64,000 bases of DNA from Marinomonas transparens (GCF_016463975.1 NZ_JAEMNX010000002.1:372001-436000), one strand, 5' to 3'. Shown: positions 50,671-59,876, numbered from the stretch's first letter. Notes: generated from the letters alone by a model not told the origin. Made by a program: numbers and translations.

Positions 50671-51260
50671 GATTCCTCTCCTGCCCCCATAAATGGACGT
50701 ATATGTTTTTCTACTGCTTCACGCGCACGAAAAATTCTTGACCTAACTGTCCCCACAGGACATTCCATAATTTGCGCTATATCTTCGTAACTCAGACCAT
50801 CAAATTCGCGTAAAGTTAATGCGCTGCGTAATTCTTCAGGTAAATTTTTAATCGCATTATGAATTGCCTCTTCAAGCCGATCACGGTTCAATGTTGCCTC
50901 AGGAGTATCAACATTCGCTAAGGCATCGTAATCCGCAAAAACTTCCTCATTATCCAATTCGATATCGGAGCCTGGCGGACGACGAGACCGACTCACTAAA
51001 TAATTTTTCGCCGTATTCACTGCAATACGATACAACCAAGTGTAAAAGGCACTTTCACCACGAAAGCTACCAATGGCACGGTAGGCTTTGATAAAGCTTT
51101 CTTGTGCAACATCTAATACTTCATGTTTATCTTGTACATAACGGCCAATCAGGCCTATTACCTTGTATTGGTACTTAGCGACTAAAAGATCAAAGGCCTG
51201 TTTATCGCCTTGCTGTACTCTCTCCACTAACGCCTGATCAGAAGACGTTTCATGCTGCAT
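50667..51260 (-). CDS. rpoE: RNA polymerase sigma-E factor (RpoE/AlgU)
   Basis: RpoE directs the envelope-stress regulon. The 197 residues contain region 2 (about 22-95, AFDLLVAKYQYKVIGLIGRY, DVAQESFIKAYRAIGSFRGES, WLYRIAVNTAKNYLVSR) and region 4 (about 130-190, LREFDGLSYEDIAQIMECPVGTVRSRIFRAREA). I start at the ATG at 51260 (MQHETSSDQ), with GAGGTG seven bases upstream; a GTG two codons earlier is possible. It is divergent from nadB, as in E. coli, and first in the mucABCD-type operon. A candidate RpoE-type promoter lies upstream, suggesting autoregulation. Confidence 0.95.
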   Translation of the reverse strand: MQHETSSDQALVERVQQGDKQAFDLLVAKYQYKVIGLIGRYVQDKHEVLDVAQESFIKAYRAIGSFRGESAFYTWLYRIAVNTAKNYLVSRSRRPPGSDIELDNEEVFADYDALANVDTPEATLNRDRLEEAIHNAIKNLPEELRSALTLREFDGLSYEDIAQIMECPVGTVRSRIFRAREAVEKHIRPFMGAGEES

Positions 51261-51310
51261 AGGCACCTCGTACTAATACCTTAATCATCTGCGCCCTTAA
51301 TTATTCCAAT

Positions 51311-51339
51311 CATAGACATTTGTTTATCAACGGAGTTCC
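51311..51339 (-). promoter_or_regulatory. rpoE: Candidate sigma-E promoter of rpoE
   Basis: On the minus strand GGAACTC (51339-51333), 16 bases, then TCTATG (51316-51311) resembles the RpoE/AlgU consensus GAACTT-N16-TCTGA with a mismatch in each box. It lies about 50 bp upstream of the rpoE start, where an autoregulated promoter is expected. Confidence 0.5.
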
Positions 51340-51505
51340 CCTAGAAATTCACGTAAATCACCAAGTTACACAAAGAATGCGCTTTCAAAGCCTCTTCTTA
51401 AGTAACTAAGTATAATAAATATCAGGGCACTGTTTCGGAAAGTCTTCACTATGTTATGACAACAATAGTACCATTAATTTTTTATAGTCTAACTAGAACA
51501 ACATC

Positions 51506-53101
51506 ATGAGCCGACACTTTAAACACGATATCGTCATCATAGGCGCAGGCGCCGCAGGATTAACGCTAGCTCTTGAGCTTGCCAACACCCATAGTGTGGC
51601 AATTCTAACCAAAGCCGATATCCGTGAAGGCTCGACACTTTATGCCCAAGGTGGTGTTGCCGCTGTCTTATCCAATAAAGACACCATTGATTCTCATATC
51701 CATGACACCATAGATGCCGGAGTGGAATTAGGCGACCCTGATGCCATTCGCTTTACTGTAGAGCACTCAAAAGAAAGCATTGACTGGCTAATTCACCAAG
51801 GAGTGCCTTTTACTAAATACGGGGAAGGCGAAGAGTATCATCTCACTAAAGAAGGCGGCCACAGCCACAGACGAATTATTCACAGTGCCGACGCCACTGG
51901 TCTAGCCATCTCAAAAACACTGATTAAAAATGCTGCTGACCATCCTAATATTGACTTCTTCCCAGACCGAGTAGCGATTGATGTCGTGACCACCAAAAAA
52001 CTCGGCTTAGATGGTGAAAACCGTGCCGTTGGCGTCTACGCACTCAACTTGAATGATGATGTTATTGAAGTCTTTCAGGGAAGCTATGTGTCCCTAGCCT
52101 GTGGCGGTGGCAGCAAGGTTTATCTCTATACTAGCAACCCAGACACGGCTTCTGGAGATGGTATCGCTATGGCGTGGCGTACAGGATGCAGAGTCGCCAA
52201 TATGGAGTTCAATCAATTCCATCCCACTTGCCTCTATGACGCCAAAGCAAAAACCTTTTTAATCTCGGAAGCCGTACGCGGTGAAGGCGGTAAACTCTTA
52301 TTACCTGATGGCACTCCCTTTATGGCGGAGTTTGATAAAAGGGAAGAATTAGCACCGCGGGACATAGTCGCTCGTGCTATTGACCACGAAATGAAACGTC
52401 TCGGCGTCCACCACGTATTATTAGACATTTCCCATAAAGACCCAGACTTTATCAAAGAGCATTTTCCTACCATCTATAAACGCTGCTTGGAATATGGCCA
52501 TGATATGACCAAAGGCCCAATACCTGTTGTCCCTGCCGCCCACTACACCTGTGGTGGTGTCGTCGTAAACAAACATGGCAGCACAGATATAAATAACCTA
52601 TATGCCATTGGTGAAACCGCTTATACCGGACTTCATGGCGCTAACCGCCTAGCCAGCAACTCACTACTAGAATGCATTGTCTTTGCTCGCTCCGCTGCCC
52701 ACGACATTTTAAGCCGCAAGATTTCTAAGCAAAACATTAATATTCCAGACTGGGATGAGTCCCAAGTCACTGACTCAGATGAAGACGTGGTTATTACACA
52801 TAACTGGCAAGAACTAAGACGCTTCATGTGGGATTACGTGGGCATTGTAAGGACAGATAAACGACTACTAAGGGCTAAACACAGAGTCGACCTTTTACTA
52901 TCAGAAATACAAGAGTTCTACGCCAATTACAAGGTATCAAACGACCTACTGGAGCTACGTAATTTGGCTGTGGTGGCCGATTTAATTATCCGCTCCGCCA
53001 TGTCGCGTAAAGAAAGTCGTGGCTTGCATTTCACCTTAGACTACCCAGAAAAACAAGCCACCAGCACACCGACGATTTTAACGCCGGAAAATTCGGAATA
53101 A
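51506..53101 (+). CDS. nadB: L-aspartate oxidase
   Basis: NadB oxidises aspartate to iminoaspartate, the first step of NAD synthesis, using FAD. The 531 residues start with the FAD-binding motif IIGAGAAGLTLALEL and contain STLYAQGGVAAVL, the active-site segment HSHRRIIHSADATG and EFNQFHPTCLY. Further on come SEAVRGEGG, VVPAAHYTCGGV and GLHGANRLASNSLLE. The C-terminal helical domain matches the fumarate reductase/aspartate oxidase fold. Divergence from rpoE is conserved in enterobacteria. Confidence 0.95.
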   Translation: MSRHFKHDIVIIGAGAAGLTLALELANTHSVAILTKADIREGSTLYAQGGVAAVLSNKDTIDSHIHDTIDAGVELGDPDAIRFTVEHSKESIDWLIHQGVPFTKYGEGEEYHLTKEGGHSHRRIIHSADATGLAISKTLIKNAADHPNIDFFPDRVAIDVVTTKKLGLDGENRAVGVYALNLNDDVIEVFQGSYVSLACGGGSKVYLYTSNPDTASGDGIAMAWRTGCRVANMEFNQFHPTCLYDAKAKTFLISEAVRGEGGKLLLPDGTPFMAEFDKREELAPRDIVARAIDHEMKRLGVHHVLLDISHKDPDFIKEHFPTIYKRCLEYGHDMTKGPIPVVPAAHYTCGGVVVNKHGSTDINNLYAIGETAYTGLHGANRLASNSLLECIVFARSAAHDILSRKISKQNINIPDWDESQVTDSDEDVVITHNWQELRRFMWDYVGIVRTDKRLLRAKHRVDLLLSEIQEFYANYKVSNDLLELRNLAVVADLIIRSAMSRKESRGLHFTLDYPEKQATSTPTILTPENSE

Positions 53102-53105
53102 CCTT

Positions 53106-53555
53106 TCATTTGAAACGCTTGCTGGATGCTTTACTGCGGCGTAACAATATTTGTTGTGATGCAAAAGAACGTAACGTCCGATAAGTATCATAAGAGACAC
53201 TATCTCGGTAAATCACTCGAAATCTAGGTAAAAAATAATTCAAAAAACGATTTTCTTTGGGACATTGAGCAATCAACTGAATCCCATTAACTCGTATAAA
53301 ATTAAGCCTAAAATACTGCTCACCTTCACACCAGAAAGCCCCCAATTCATCAATACCCACTTGGCTTGCTGGTTGATACATACGGTAAATTGCAAAAGCA
53401 GAAACGAGCACAAAAACAAAAATGAAGAGAGATACCCTCCAGACAATAGGCATCCAGAAAAGCTGTAGTAGAAAGGCACAACATCCAGCAAATATCAGCC
53501 AGAACATTATGCCAATCCAAGAGGTTTTAAGAGCGGTGGTTGTCAGGCTGAACAC
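53106..53555 (-). CDS. cptA: CptA/YgfX-like membrane protein
   Basis: The 149 residues have two N-terminal membrane helices (about 12-31 and 36-58) and a C-terminal cytoplasmic part with FRVIYRDSVSYDTYRTLRSF. Position and topology fit YgfX (CptA): it overlaps sdhE by 29 bp on the same strand, the conserved ygfY-ygfX pair. YgfX is reported as an inhibitor of cytoskeletal proteins, though this is debated. Sequence support is moderate because the family is weakly conserved. It ends 4 bp after the convergent nadB stop. Confidence 0.72.
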   Translation of the reverse strand: MFSLTTTALKTSWIGIMFWLIFAGCCAFLLQLFWMPIVWRVSLFIFVFVLVSAFAIYRMYQPASQVGIDELGAFWCEGEQYFRLNFIRVNGIQLIAQCPKENRFLNYFLPRFRVIYRDSVSYDTYRTLRSFASQQILLRRSKASSKRFK

Positions 53556-53802
53556 GGGTCAAAATAATATCAACGATGCGTGCGAGATCAGGATCTACAG
53601 GCACCTCTTTCTGCATAAACCAAAGAAACAGGTCTTGGTCTTCACATTCAATTAATTTATAAAAGCGTGCTTTATCGTCTTCATCCAAGGTCAAATAAAC
53701 CTCATCAAGAAACGGCTCCAACAGCAAATCTAATTCCAACATGCCACGGCGGCAATGCCATTTCAGACGTTTAAAACTCACTGACTCTGATGTTTCAAGC
53801 AT
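53527..53802 (-). CDS. sdhE: FAD assembly factor SdhE (YgfY/CptB)
   Basis: SdhE helps attach FAD to succinate dehydrogenase and fumarate reductase flavoproteins. The 91-residue protein carries the signature LKWHCRRGMLELDLLLEPF, in which the RGxxE segment (RGMLE) is essential, followed by LDEDDKARFYKLIECEDQDLFLWFM. I start at the ATG at 53802, preceded by GGGGA; 16 upstream codons give an unrelated extension. It overlaps the cptA-like gene by 29 bp. Confidence 0.92.
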   Translation of the reverse strand: MLETSESVSFKRLKWHCRRGMLELDLLLEPFLDEVYLTLDEDDKARFYKLIECEDQDLFLWFMQKEVPVDPDLARIVDIILTRVQPDNHRS

Positions 53803-54051
53803 GAAACTGTCCCCTATTAAGAATGCCGCCATTATAGACACTTCAGCCAAAAGCGAAAACAGCTTCAGGCAATTCGCTGATAATTGTCATAGAAAACCCT
53901 ATCTGCACCTTAATAAAAGGGTATTAGATGTCATTAAAGTCATATTATTTTGACTGTTTTACCTATCGAATATAAAAAAAAGAACAAAATAGTACCGTTA
54001 TTGGCTATTTATGTATTAGCCAGTCAATTTTGACAAGCCTATATTAATGGT
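53803..54051. other. Intergenic stretch upstream of the polyol operon
   Basis: AT-rich spacer between sdhE and the mannitol-type operon. A TTGACA hexamer at 54030-54035 could be a -35 element, but no well-spaced -10 follows. I see no gene or RNA; the two inverted repeats at the right end are listed separately. Confidence 0.45.
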
Positions 54052-54095
54052 CACTTGATAAGTAATTATCAAGTGCTAGGGGTCTCCCTAGGCAC
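54052..54095 (+). promoter_or_regulatory. Two adjoining inverted repeats before the mannitol operon
   Basis: CACTTGATAA-GTAA-TTATCAAGTG (54052-54075) is a perfect inverted repeat. The three bases GTG that end it begin a second one, GTGCTAGGG / CCCTAGGCAC (54073-54095, one bulged base). They lie 38-80 bp before the operon start and could be an operator for the AraC-type regulator or competing RNA stems in the leader. Confidence 0.5.
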
Positions 54096-54132
54096 TGCTA
54101 TAAAAATAAATATACCCAAACGGGAGCAACCT

Positions 54133-55452
54133 ATGAACAATACCATCAAAAATGCCGTGACCTTAACGGTATCTTTAAGCGCCGCAGTGATCGCTGTGAA
54201 CGCGGCTGCACAAACTGAAATTACAGTCGCCACGGTCAACAATGGCCACATGATCGAAATGCAAAAACTGACACCTATCTTTGAAAAAGCCAACCCAGAC
54301 ATTAAAGTGAAATGGGTAACGCTGGAAGAAGGTGTACTACGTCAAAATGTCACTCAGGATATTGCCAACAAAAGTGGTTTATACGATGTCATGACCATTG
54401 GTATGTACGAAGCACCTATTTGGGGTGAGCGTGGTTGGCTGCAAGCAGTTGATACTAGCGGAAACTACGACAAAGCGGACATTCTTCCTTCTATTCGCGA
54501 TGGACTGTCCTACAAAGGTACTATGTACGCCTCTCCATTCTACGGTGAAAGCTCCATGGTAATGTACCGTAAAGACCTAGTGGAAGCGGCCGGAATGGAA
54601 ATGAATGACCGAGATAGCTGGGACCACATTCGAGATGTGGCTGCTGCGGTTAACGATCCAAGCAAAGGCATCTATGGCATTTGCCTTCGCGGTAAAGCTG
54701 GTTGGGGCGATAACATGGCCTTTATGACGACCATGGCAAATTCATTTGGCGCTCGTTGGTTTGATGAAAACTGGAAACCTCAACTAGAATCTAACGAATG
54801 GAAAACGGCTGTTAATTTCTACGTAAACCTTGTTAACAAGTATGGCCCTCCGGGCTCAAGCAGCAATAGCTTTAACGAAAGCTTGGCCTTGTTCAATGAA
54901 GGAAAATGCGGCATGTGGATTGATGCGACAATTGCAGCCTCTTTCGTAACAGACCCTAAGCAAAGTAAAGTTGCAGACCAAGTCGGCTTTGCTCAATCCC
55001 CTATCTCAGTAACAGAAAAAGGCGCTAACTGGCTTTGGTCTTGGGCGCTAGGTATCCCTGTCGCCACTAAAAATGTCGATGCCGCGCAAAAGTTTGTGCG
55101 CTGGGCTACTTCTAAAGAGTACATTCAGCTCGTCGGCAATACGAATGGCTGGGCTGCAGTGCCAACTGGTACGCGTAGCAGTACTTATGCTAACCCTAAG
55201 TTTCAAAAAGCGGCCGTCTTTGCAGAAGCCGAGTTGAAAGCCATCAACTCGGCCAACCCAAATGACAGCACACTAAAACCTTCCCCTTACGTTGGCGTTC
55301 AATTCGCAGCCATTCCTGAATTCCAAGCAATAGGAACCACGGCTGGTCAAATGGTTTCAGGGGCATTGGCGGGAAGCATGAGCGTCGATCAGGCACTAAA
55401 AAATGCTAACCGTGCAGCTGATCGTCAGATGCGCCAAGCGGGTTACTACTAG
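54133..55452 (+). CDS. Mannitol/sorbitol ABC transporter substrate-binding protein
   Basis: The 439-residue binding protein has a Sec signal peptide (cleavage near NAAA-QTE) and the family-1 extracellular fold: ITVATVNNGHMIEMQKLTPIFEKANPDIKVKWVTLEE, EAPIWGERGWLQAV and SMVMYRKDLVEAAG. It resembles the SmoE/MtlE polyol-binding proteins. GGGAG precedes the ATG at 54133; the 26 upstream codons are not needed. It heads an operon with two permeases, an ATPase, mannitol 2-dehydrogenase and an SDR. A stable hairpin after it may raise its own expression over the permeases. The ligand (mannitol, sorbitol) is inferred from neighbours. Confidence 0.9.
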   Translation: MNNTIKNAVTLTVSLSAAVIAVNAAAQTEITVATVNNGHMIEMQKLTPIFEKANPDIKVKWVTLEEGVLRQNVTQDIANKSGLYDVMTIGMYEAPIWGERGWLQAVDTSGNYDKADILPSIRDGLSYKGTMYASPFYGESSMVMYRKDLVEAAGMEMNDRDSWDHIRDVAAAVNDPSKGIYGICLRGKAGWGDNMAFMTTMANSFGARWFDENWKPQLESNEWKTAVNFYVNLVNKYGPPGSSSNSFNESLALFNEGKCGMWIDATIAASFVTDPKQSKVADQVGFAQSPISVTEKGANWLWSWALGIPVATKNVDAAQKFVRWATSKEYIQLVGNTNGWAAVPTGTRSSTYANPKFQKAAVFAEAELKAINSANPNDSTLKPSPYVGVQFAAIPEFQAIGTTAGQMVSGALAGSMSVDQALKNANRAADRQMRQAGYY

Positions 55453-55466
55453 TCTAGCCCAATACA

Positions 55467-55490
55467 GAAATAGGGCTTTAGCCCTATTTC
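55467..55490 (+). other. Intercistronic hairpin after the binding-protein gene
   Basis: A perfect 10-bp stem GAAATAGGGC / GCCCTATTTC with a TTTA loop, 14 bp after the stop. There is no T tract, so it is more likely an mRNA 3'-end stabiliser or partial attenuator than a full terminator. Such stems commonly separate abundant binding proteins from permeases. Confidence 0.65.
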
Positions 55491-55552
55491 CCACTTTTGG
55501 CTCCCCCTATTAATAGGACAATTACTCCCGCTTATAATAAGAGAAACTCAAC

Positions 55553-56413
55553 ATGAAGCGTTCAATCACTCGCTTATTAATGGCGCCATCAGTCATCATG
55601 CTTTTGGTTTGGATGGTCATTCCATTATCCATGACCATTTACTTCTCCACTATTCGCTACAACTTGTTGTATCCAGGTCAAAATAATTTTGTCGGATGGA
55701 TGAACTTTGAATTCTTTATTACTGACCCAGGCTTTATTCCAGCCGTATCCAACACACTAATACTGCTGCTTTCTGTGTTGATCATCACGGTTGTTTTGGG
55801 AGTCATGTTATCTGCCTTGATTGACAAACCTTTTTTCGGCCAAGGCATTGTGCGTGTCTTACTTATTTCGCCTTTCTTTATCATGCCGACAGTGAACGCA
55901 TTGATTTGGAAAAATATGATGATGAACCCTGTGTACGGCATCTTTGCTTGGATTTCCCAAACTCTTGGCTTTGAACCCATTGATTGGCTGTCTAGCTTTC
56001 CCTTAGGCTCCGTCATCATGATGGTCAGTTGGCAGTGGCTACCTTTTGCTATTTTAGTCTTTGTAACCGCACTGCAATCCCAAGACACCGAACAAAAAGA
56101 AGCGGCACAAATGGATGGTGCAACAGGTTGGCACATATTCCGCTACCTCACCATACCCCATTTGGCACGCCCTATTGCCGTCGTCATTATGATAGAAACC
56201 ATCTTTCTACTGGCTATTTTCGCTGAAATATTCGTCTCTACTGGTGGAGGTCCAGGTTACGACAGTACCAATTTAGCTTACCTAATTTATAACCAAGCTC
56301 TTCTTCAATATGACGTTGGTGTGGCTTCTGCCGGTGGTTTGTTTGCCGTGCTGCTTGCCAATATTGTGGCCTTTTTCCTAATTCGTGCCGTTGGCAAAAA
56401 CTTAACGGTGTGA
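55553..56413 (+). CDS. Polyol ABC transporter permease (MtlF/SmoF-like)
   Basis: The 286 residues form a six-helix MalF-type permease: helices near 10-30, 70-92, 103-125, 150-170, 205-230 and 258-280. The cytoplasmic EAA loop reads EAAQMDGATGWHIFRYLTIP, which docks with the ATPase. It is the second gene of the operon, 100 bp after the binding protein and separated by the hairpin, and 10 bp before the second permease. Specificity is inferred from the binding protein and the dehydrogenases. Confidence 0.9.
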   Translation: MKRSITRLLMAPSVIMLLVWMVIPLSMTIYFSTIRYNLLYPGQNNFVGWMNFEFFITDPGFIPAVSNTLILLLSVLIITVVLGVMLSALIDKPFFGQGIVRVLLISPFFIMPTVNALIWKNMMMNPVYGIFAWISQTLGFEPIDWLSSFPLGSVIMMVSWQWLPFAILVFVTALQSQDTEQKEAAQMDGATGWHIFRYLTIPHLARPIAVVIMIETIFLLAIFAEIFVSTGGGPGYDSTNLAYLIYNQALLQYDVGVASAGGLFAVLLANIVAFFLIRAVGKNLTV

Positions 56414-56423
56414 GGTAAATACA

Positions 56424-57254
56424 ATGACTCTTAATCAGCAACGCAAACTCAAAACCTTAGTAACCGGCTTATTCGCTTGGACGGTCGCATTGGTACTATT
56501 TTTTCCTATTTTTTGGATGTTTATCACCTCATTCAAAACGGAATTACAGGCGATATCCATACCTCCAGCACTCTTTTTTGAACCCACTGTAGATAACTTC
56601 CGAGTCGTTCAAGAGCGCAGCGACTATGTCCATCACGCTCTGAACTCGGTAATCACCTCGTTTGGTTCGACCATCATTGCTCTGATTATTGCTATCCCTG
56701 CGGCCTACTCAATGGCATTTTTTCCAGGCAAACGCACAAAGGACATTTTACTGTGGATGCTATCTACAAAAATGCTGCCAGCCGTTGGTGTATTAGTGCC
56801 TATCTACATTCTATGTAGAGACTATGGGCTATTAGACTCTCGCACGGCATTGGTCATCATCTTTACGCTAATGAATTTGCCGATTGTGGTCTGGATGCTG
56901 TTCTCCTACTTCAAAGATTTACCAAAAGAAATTTTAGAAGCAGCACGAATGGATGGTGCAACACCTTGGGATGAAGTGGTGAAAGTCGTTTTACCTCTGT
57001 CCGTCGGTGCTATCTCTTCAACGGCTCTCTTATCTATCGTGCTGTGCTGGAATGAAGCCTTTTGGTCTCTTAACTTGACGGCATCAGACGCAGCCCCCTT
57101 AACCGCGATGATTGCCTCCTACTCCAGCCCTGAAGGCTTGTTTTGGGCAAAACTATCCGCCGCATCAACGCTAGCTTGTGCGCCCATCGTCATATTCGGT
57201 TGGTTCTGTCAGAAACAACTTGTCCAAGGCCTAACATTCGGCGCTGTAAAATAA
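56424..57254 (+). CDS. Polyol ABC transporter permease (MtlG/SmoG-like)
   Basis: A 276-residue MalG-type permease with six membrane helices (near 12-34, 72-95, 105-128, 138-160, 188-212, 240-262). Its EAA loop EAARMDGATPWDEVVKVVLP contacts the ATPase. AGGT precedes the ATG. It pairs with the MtlF-like protein to form the membrane channel, and the ATPase gene starts 17 bp downstream. The short periplasmic loops are typical of sugar-alcohol importers. Confidence 0.9.
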   Translation: MTLNQQRKLKTLVTGLFAWTVALVLFFPIFWMFITSFKTELQAISIPPALFFEPTVDNFRVVQERSDYVHHALNSVITSFGSTIIALIIAIPAAYSMAFFPGKRTKDILLWMLSTKMLPAVGVLVPIYILCRDYGLLDSRTALVIIFTLMNLPIVVWMLFSYFKDLPKEILEAARMDGATPWDEVVKVVLPLSVGAISSTALLSIVLCWNEAFWSLNLTASDAAPLTAMIASYSSPEGLFWAKLSAASTLACAPIVIFGWFCQKQLVQGLTFGAVK

Positions 57255-57271
57255 TTATTAGGAAGATTTTT

Positions 57272-58366
57272 ATGAGTTACTTAACGATTACAGAGCTACA
57301 AAAACACTACGACAACTACCATGCTCTACGTGGCATAAACCTTTCAATTTCTGAAGGCGAGTTTATTGTTTTCGTTGGACCTTCTGGTTGTGGTAAATCC
57401 ACCCTATTACGTACCATTGCTGGCCTAGAATCCTGTAGTAGCGGATCAATCAAGCTAGATGGTCGTGATATTACAGAAGTCGCATCTTCAAAGCGTGATT
57501 TGGCCATGGTGTTTCAATCTTACGCTCTTTATCCACACATGACGGTTGCCGAAAACCTATCCTTTGCCCTACGACTAGCTAAGGTTTCCCAAGCAGAAAT
57601 ACAACAAAAGGTTCATGCTGCCTCTGCCTCTCTACAACTGGATGAGCTCTTAGAACGCAAGCCCAAAGAACTGTCTGGGGGACAGAGACAGCGGGTTGCC
57701 ATAGGCCGCGCTATTGTTCGTCAACCAAAAGTATTTTTATTTGATGAACCACTATCAAATTTAGATGCCGCACTGCGAGTACAAATGCGCTTAGAGCTTG
57801 CTCGCCTTCATAAGAAGCTTGGTACCACCATGGTCTATGTTACCCATGATCAGGTCGAAGCAATGACCTTAGCTGACCGCGTTGTTATTTTAAATGCAGG
57901 GCAAATAGAACAGGTAGGCACACCACTAGAGCTTTACCGCCAACCAAACAGCCGTTTTGTAGCTGAATTCATTGGCACACCTAAAATGAATCTAATTCCT
58001 ATCGACACCATCATACGTGAGGAAGAAAATCTAAACCTGCAACTGCTTAATAGCCAAGTTGCTTTCCCTGAAAATCGTTTACATGGCCCATTACCAAGCT
58101 CGGTCACCATGGGCATTCGTCCAGAACATATGGCACTCGTTGAACATGGAGGTCAGATTTCAGGACGCGTTGAATTAGTGGAACATTTAGGCTCCGAGGC
58201 TTATGCGCACATTCAATTAGCTAATAATCAAACCATTATCGTAAAAGCCTCTGCACGTAGCGACTTAAAAGACGGACAAGCCGTTAATGTCCAAATAGAT
58301 GAAGCTGAAATCATTTTGTTCAATGATAGTGACCGCGTTATTTCTGTGATTCCAGAGGAAGCATAA
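57272..58366 (+). CDS. Polyol ABC transporter ATP-binding protein (MtlK/MalK-like)
   Basis: The 364 residues have all ABC motifs: Walker A GPSGCGKST (36-44), Q-loop FQSYALYPHMTV, signature LSGGQRQRVAIGRAIV, Walker B VFLFDEPLSNLDA and H-loop VTHD. A C-terminal TOBE/OB regulatory domain begins near 235. I start at the ATG at 57272, after AGGAAG; the longer open frame upstream runs antiparallel to nothing and lacks family support. It is followed by mtlD after one base. Confidence 0.93.
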   Translation: MSYLTITELQKHYDNYHALRGINLSISEGEFIVFVGPSGCGKSTLLRTIAGLESCSSGSIKLDGRDITEVASSKRDLAMVFQSYALYPHMTVAENLSFALRLAKVSQAEIQQKVHAASASLQLDELLERKPKELSGGQRQRVAIGRAIVRQPKVFLFDEPLSNLDAALRVQMRLELARLHKKLGTTMVYVTHDQVEAMTLADRVVILNAGQIEQVGTPLELYRQPNSRFVAEFIGTPKMNLIPIDTIIREEENLNLQLLNSQVAFPENRLHGPLPSSVTMGIRPEHMALVEHGGQISGRVELVEHLGSEAYAHIQLANNQTIIVKASARSDLKDGQAVNVQIDEAEIILFNDSDRVISVIPEEA

Positions 58367-58367
58367 A

Positions 58368-59801
58368 ATGGCCAATTACTTGCAAGCGTCGCTCAATAAT
58401 GACCAGTTGTCCGTTCAAGACTACCTGCGAGGCAACATCCAAGCCGGTGTCATTCATCTTGGTGTAGGGGCTTTTCATAGGGCGCACCAAGCGGTCTATT
58501 TTGACCGCTTATTAGCTCTCCCTAATGGTGAAAAGTGGGGCGTGATCGGGGTTAATATTCGCCCTCAAGACAGCGAATATTTTGCTCAATTCATCAAGCA
58601 ACGCGGTGAATATGTTCTAAAGACTATGGCCGCTGACGGGACGACTGAATATCAACATATCCGCTCTATCATTCGCCAAATAGATGGCGCACAAGAACCT
58701 CAAGCGGTAGATCTTGCGATGGCTGATGAAAACATTCAGCTTGTTACCTCCACCGTCACAGAAGGCGGTTACTACCTTGATGAAAATCGCACCTTGATGC
58801 TAGATAACCCCGCTATCAAAGCGGATGTAGAAGGTGCACGTAATACCCTTTATGCCTTTTTATACGCAGGTTTGAAAATACGCAGTGAAACCTCACAGGC
58901 TAAAATCACGTTACTTTGCTGCGATAACCTTCGCCATAATGGCGAGCTATTAGAAACAGGTCTTATGCAATTTTTAGCCGCGAAGAAAGACATTAAATTG
59001 GCAAACTGGGTCAAAGAGAATGTTTCTTTCCCTTGCTCCATGGTGGACCGAATCACCCCTAAACCAAGCCAACAACACATTGATGATGTTCACGCCCGCT
59101 TTGCCCTGACGGATGAAATGACGGTGATGGGTGAAGACTTCATTCAATGGGTGGTAGAAGACAAGTTTGCTGGTGAAAAACCAGATTTAGACTTAGTTGA
59201 CGTACAGTTTGTTGATCAGGTTGCCCCTTTTGAAGAAGCGAAAATCCGTATATTAAATGCAGGCCATACCTGCATCACTTATCAAGCGGCATTAAAAGGC
59301 TTAACTTACTTTGATGAAGCCATGAGAGATGTCGAACTCAATCAATACTTTAAGGACTTTATACAACAAGATGCTATTCCAGCTCTGGGTGAATCTATTG
59401 TTGATCTAACCTCTTACGCCGACATCATTGCTCAGCGTTTTAGCAATACTAATATCGGTGACACAGTAGAACGTATTTGCACCGACGGTTATGCAAAATT
59501 TCCTATATTTGTGCTGCCAACATTGGAAGGTATTTATCGTCAAGGTCGCACTCCTGAAAAAACCCTTCAAGGTATTGCCAACTGGTTTACCTTCATACAA
59601 TTAGTAAATCAAGGAAGGTTAGAGGTTCAATATCATGAACCCAATAATGTCGCGCTTATTCCCTTCACTAATGATGCTGACGGCATCAAAACCTTTGTCA
59701 CAGACAGTTTTCTCTGGGGAAGGGTACCTAGCGAGTTTCCCGATTTTAAAATGCATTTAACTCAAGCGATTTATCAAGCACAAAATAAATACGCCAAATA
59801 A
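58368..59801 (+). CDS. mtlD: Mannitol 2-dehydrogenase
   Basis: This 477-residue enzyme belongs to the polyol-specific long-chain dehydrogenase family and oxidises D-mannitol to fructose with NAD. It has the N-terminal nucleotide-binding segment HLGVGAFHRAHQAVYFDRLL, SMVDRITPKPSQQH, and the catalytic Lys-Asn-His motif KIRILNAGHTC. The C-terminal helical domain ends near 470. It follows the ABC ATPase by one base, so uptake and oxidation are co-expressed. The sister enzymes (mannonate or tagaturonate reductases) share the fold; the transporter context favours mannitol. Confidence 0.92.
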   Translation: MANYLQASLNNDQLSVQDYLRGNIQAGVIHLGVGAFHRAHQAVYFDRLLALPNGEKWGVIGVNIRPQDSEYFAQFIKQRGEYVLKTMAADGTTEYQHIRSIIRQIDGAQEPQAVDLAMADENIQLVTSTVTEGGYYLDENRTLMLDNPAIKADVEGARNTLYAFLYAGLKIRSETSQAKITLLCCDNLRHNGELLETGLMQFLAAKKDIKLANWVKENVSFPCSMVDRITPKPSQQHIDDVHARFALTDEMTVMGEDFIQWVVEDKFAGEKPDLDLVDVQFVDQVAPFEEAKIRILNAGHTCITYQAALKGLTYFDEAMRDVELNQYFKDFIQQDAIPALGESIVDLTSYADIIAQRFSNTNIGDTVERICTDGYAKFPIFVLPTLEGIYRQGRTPEKTLQGIANWFTFIQLVNQGRLEVQYHEPNNVALIPFTNDADGIKTFVTDSFLWGRVPSEFPDFKMHLTQAIYQAQNKYAK

Positions 59802-59876
59802 AAATACCATCACAACAATTTAAGAGCTCATGCACGAAGTCGCGAGCAAAGGCCTTAAGAGAATGGAAACAAATCT

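Noticed and set aside
57143-57271. N-terminal extension of the polyol ABC ATPase
   Set aside because: The extra codons overlap the upstream permease in another frame, while the ATG at 57272 has AGGAAG and begins the normal family N-terminus.
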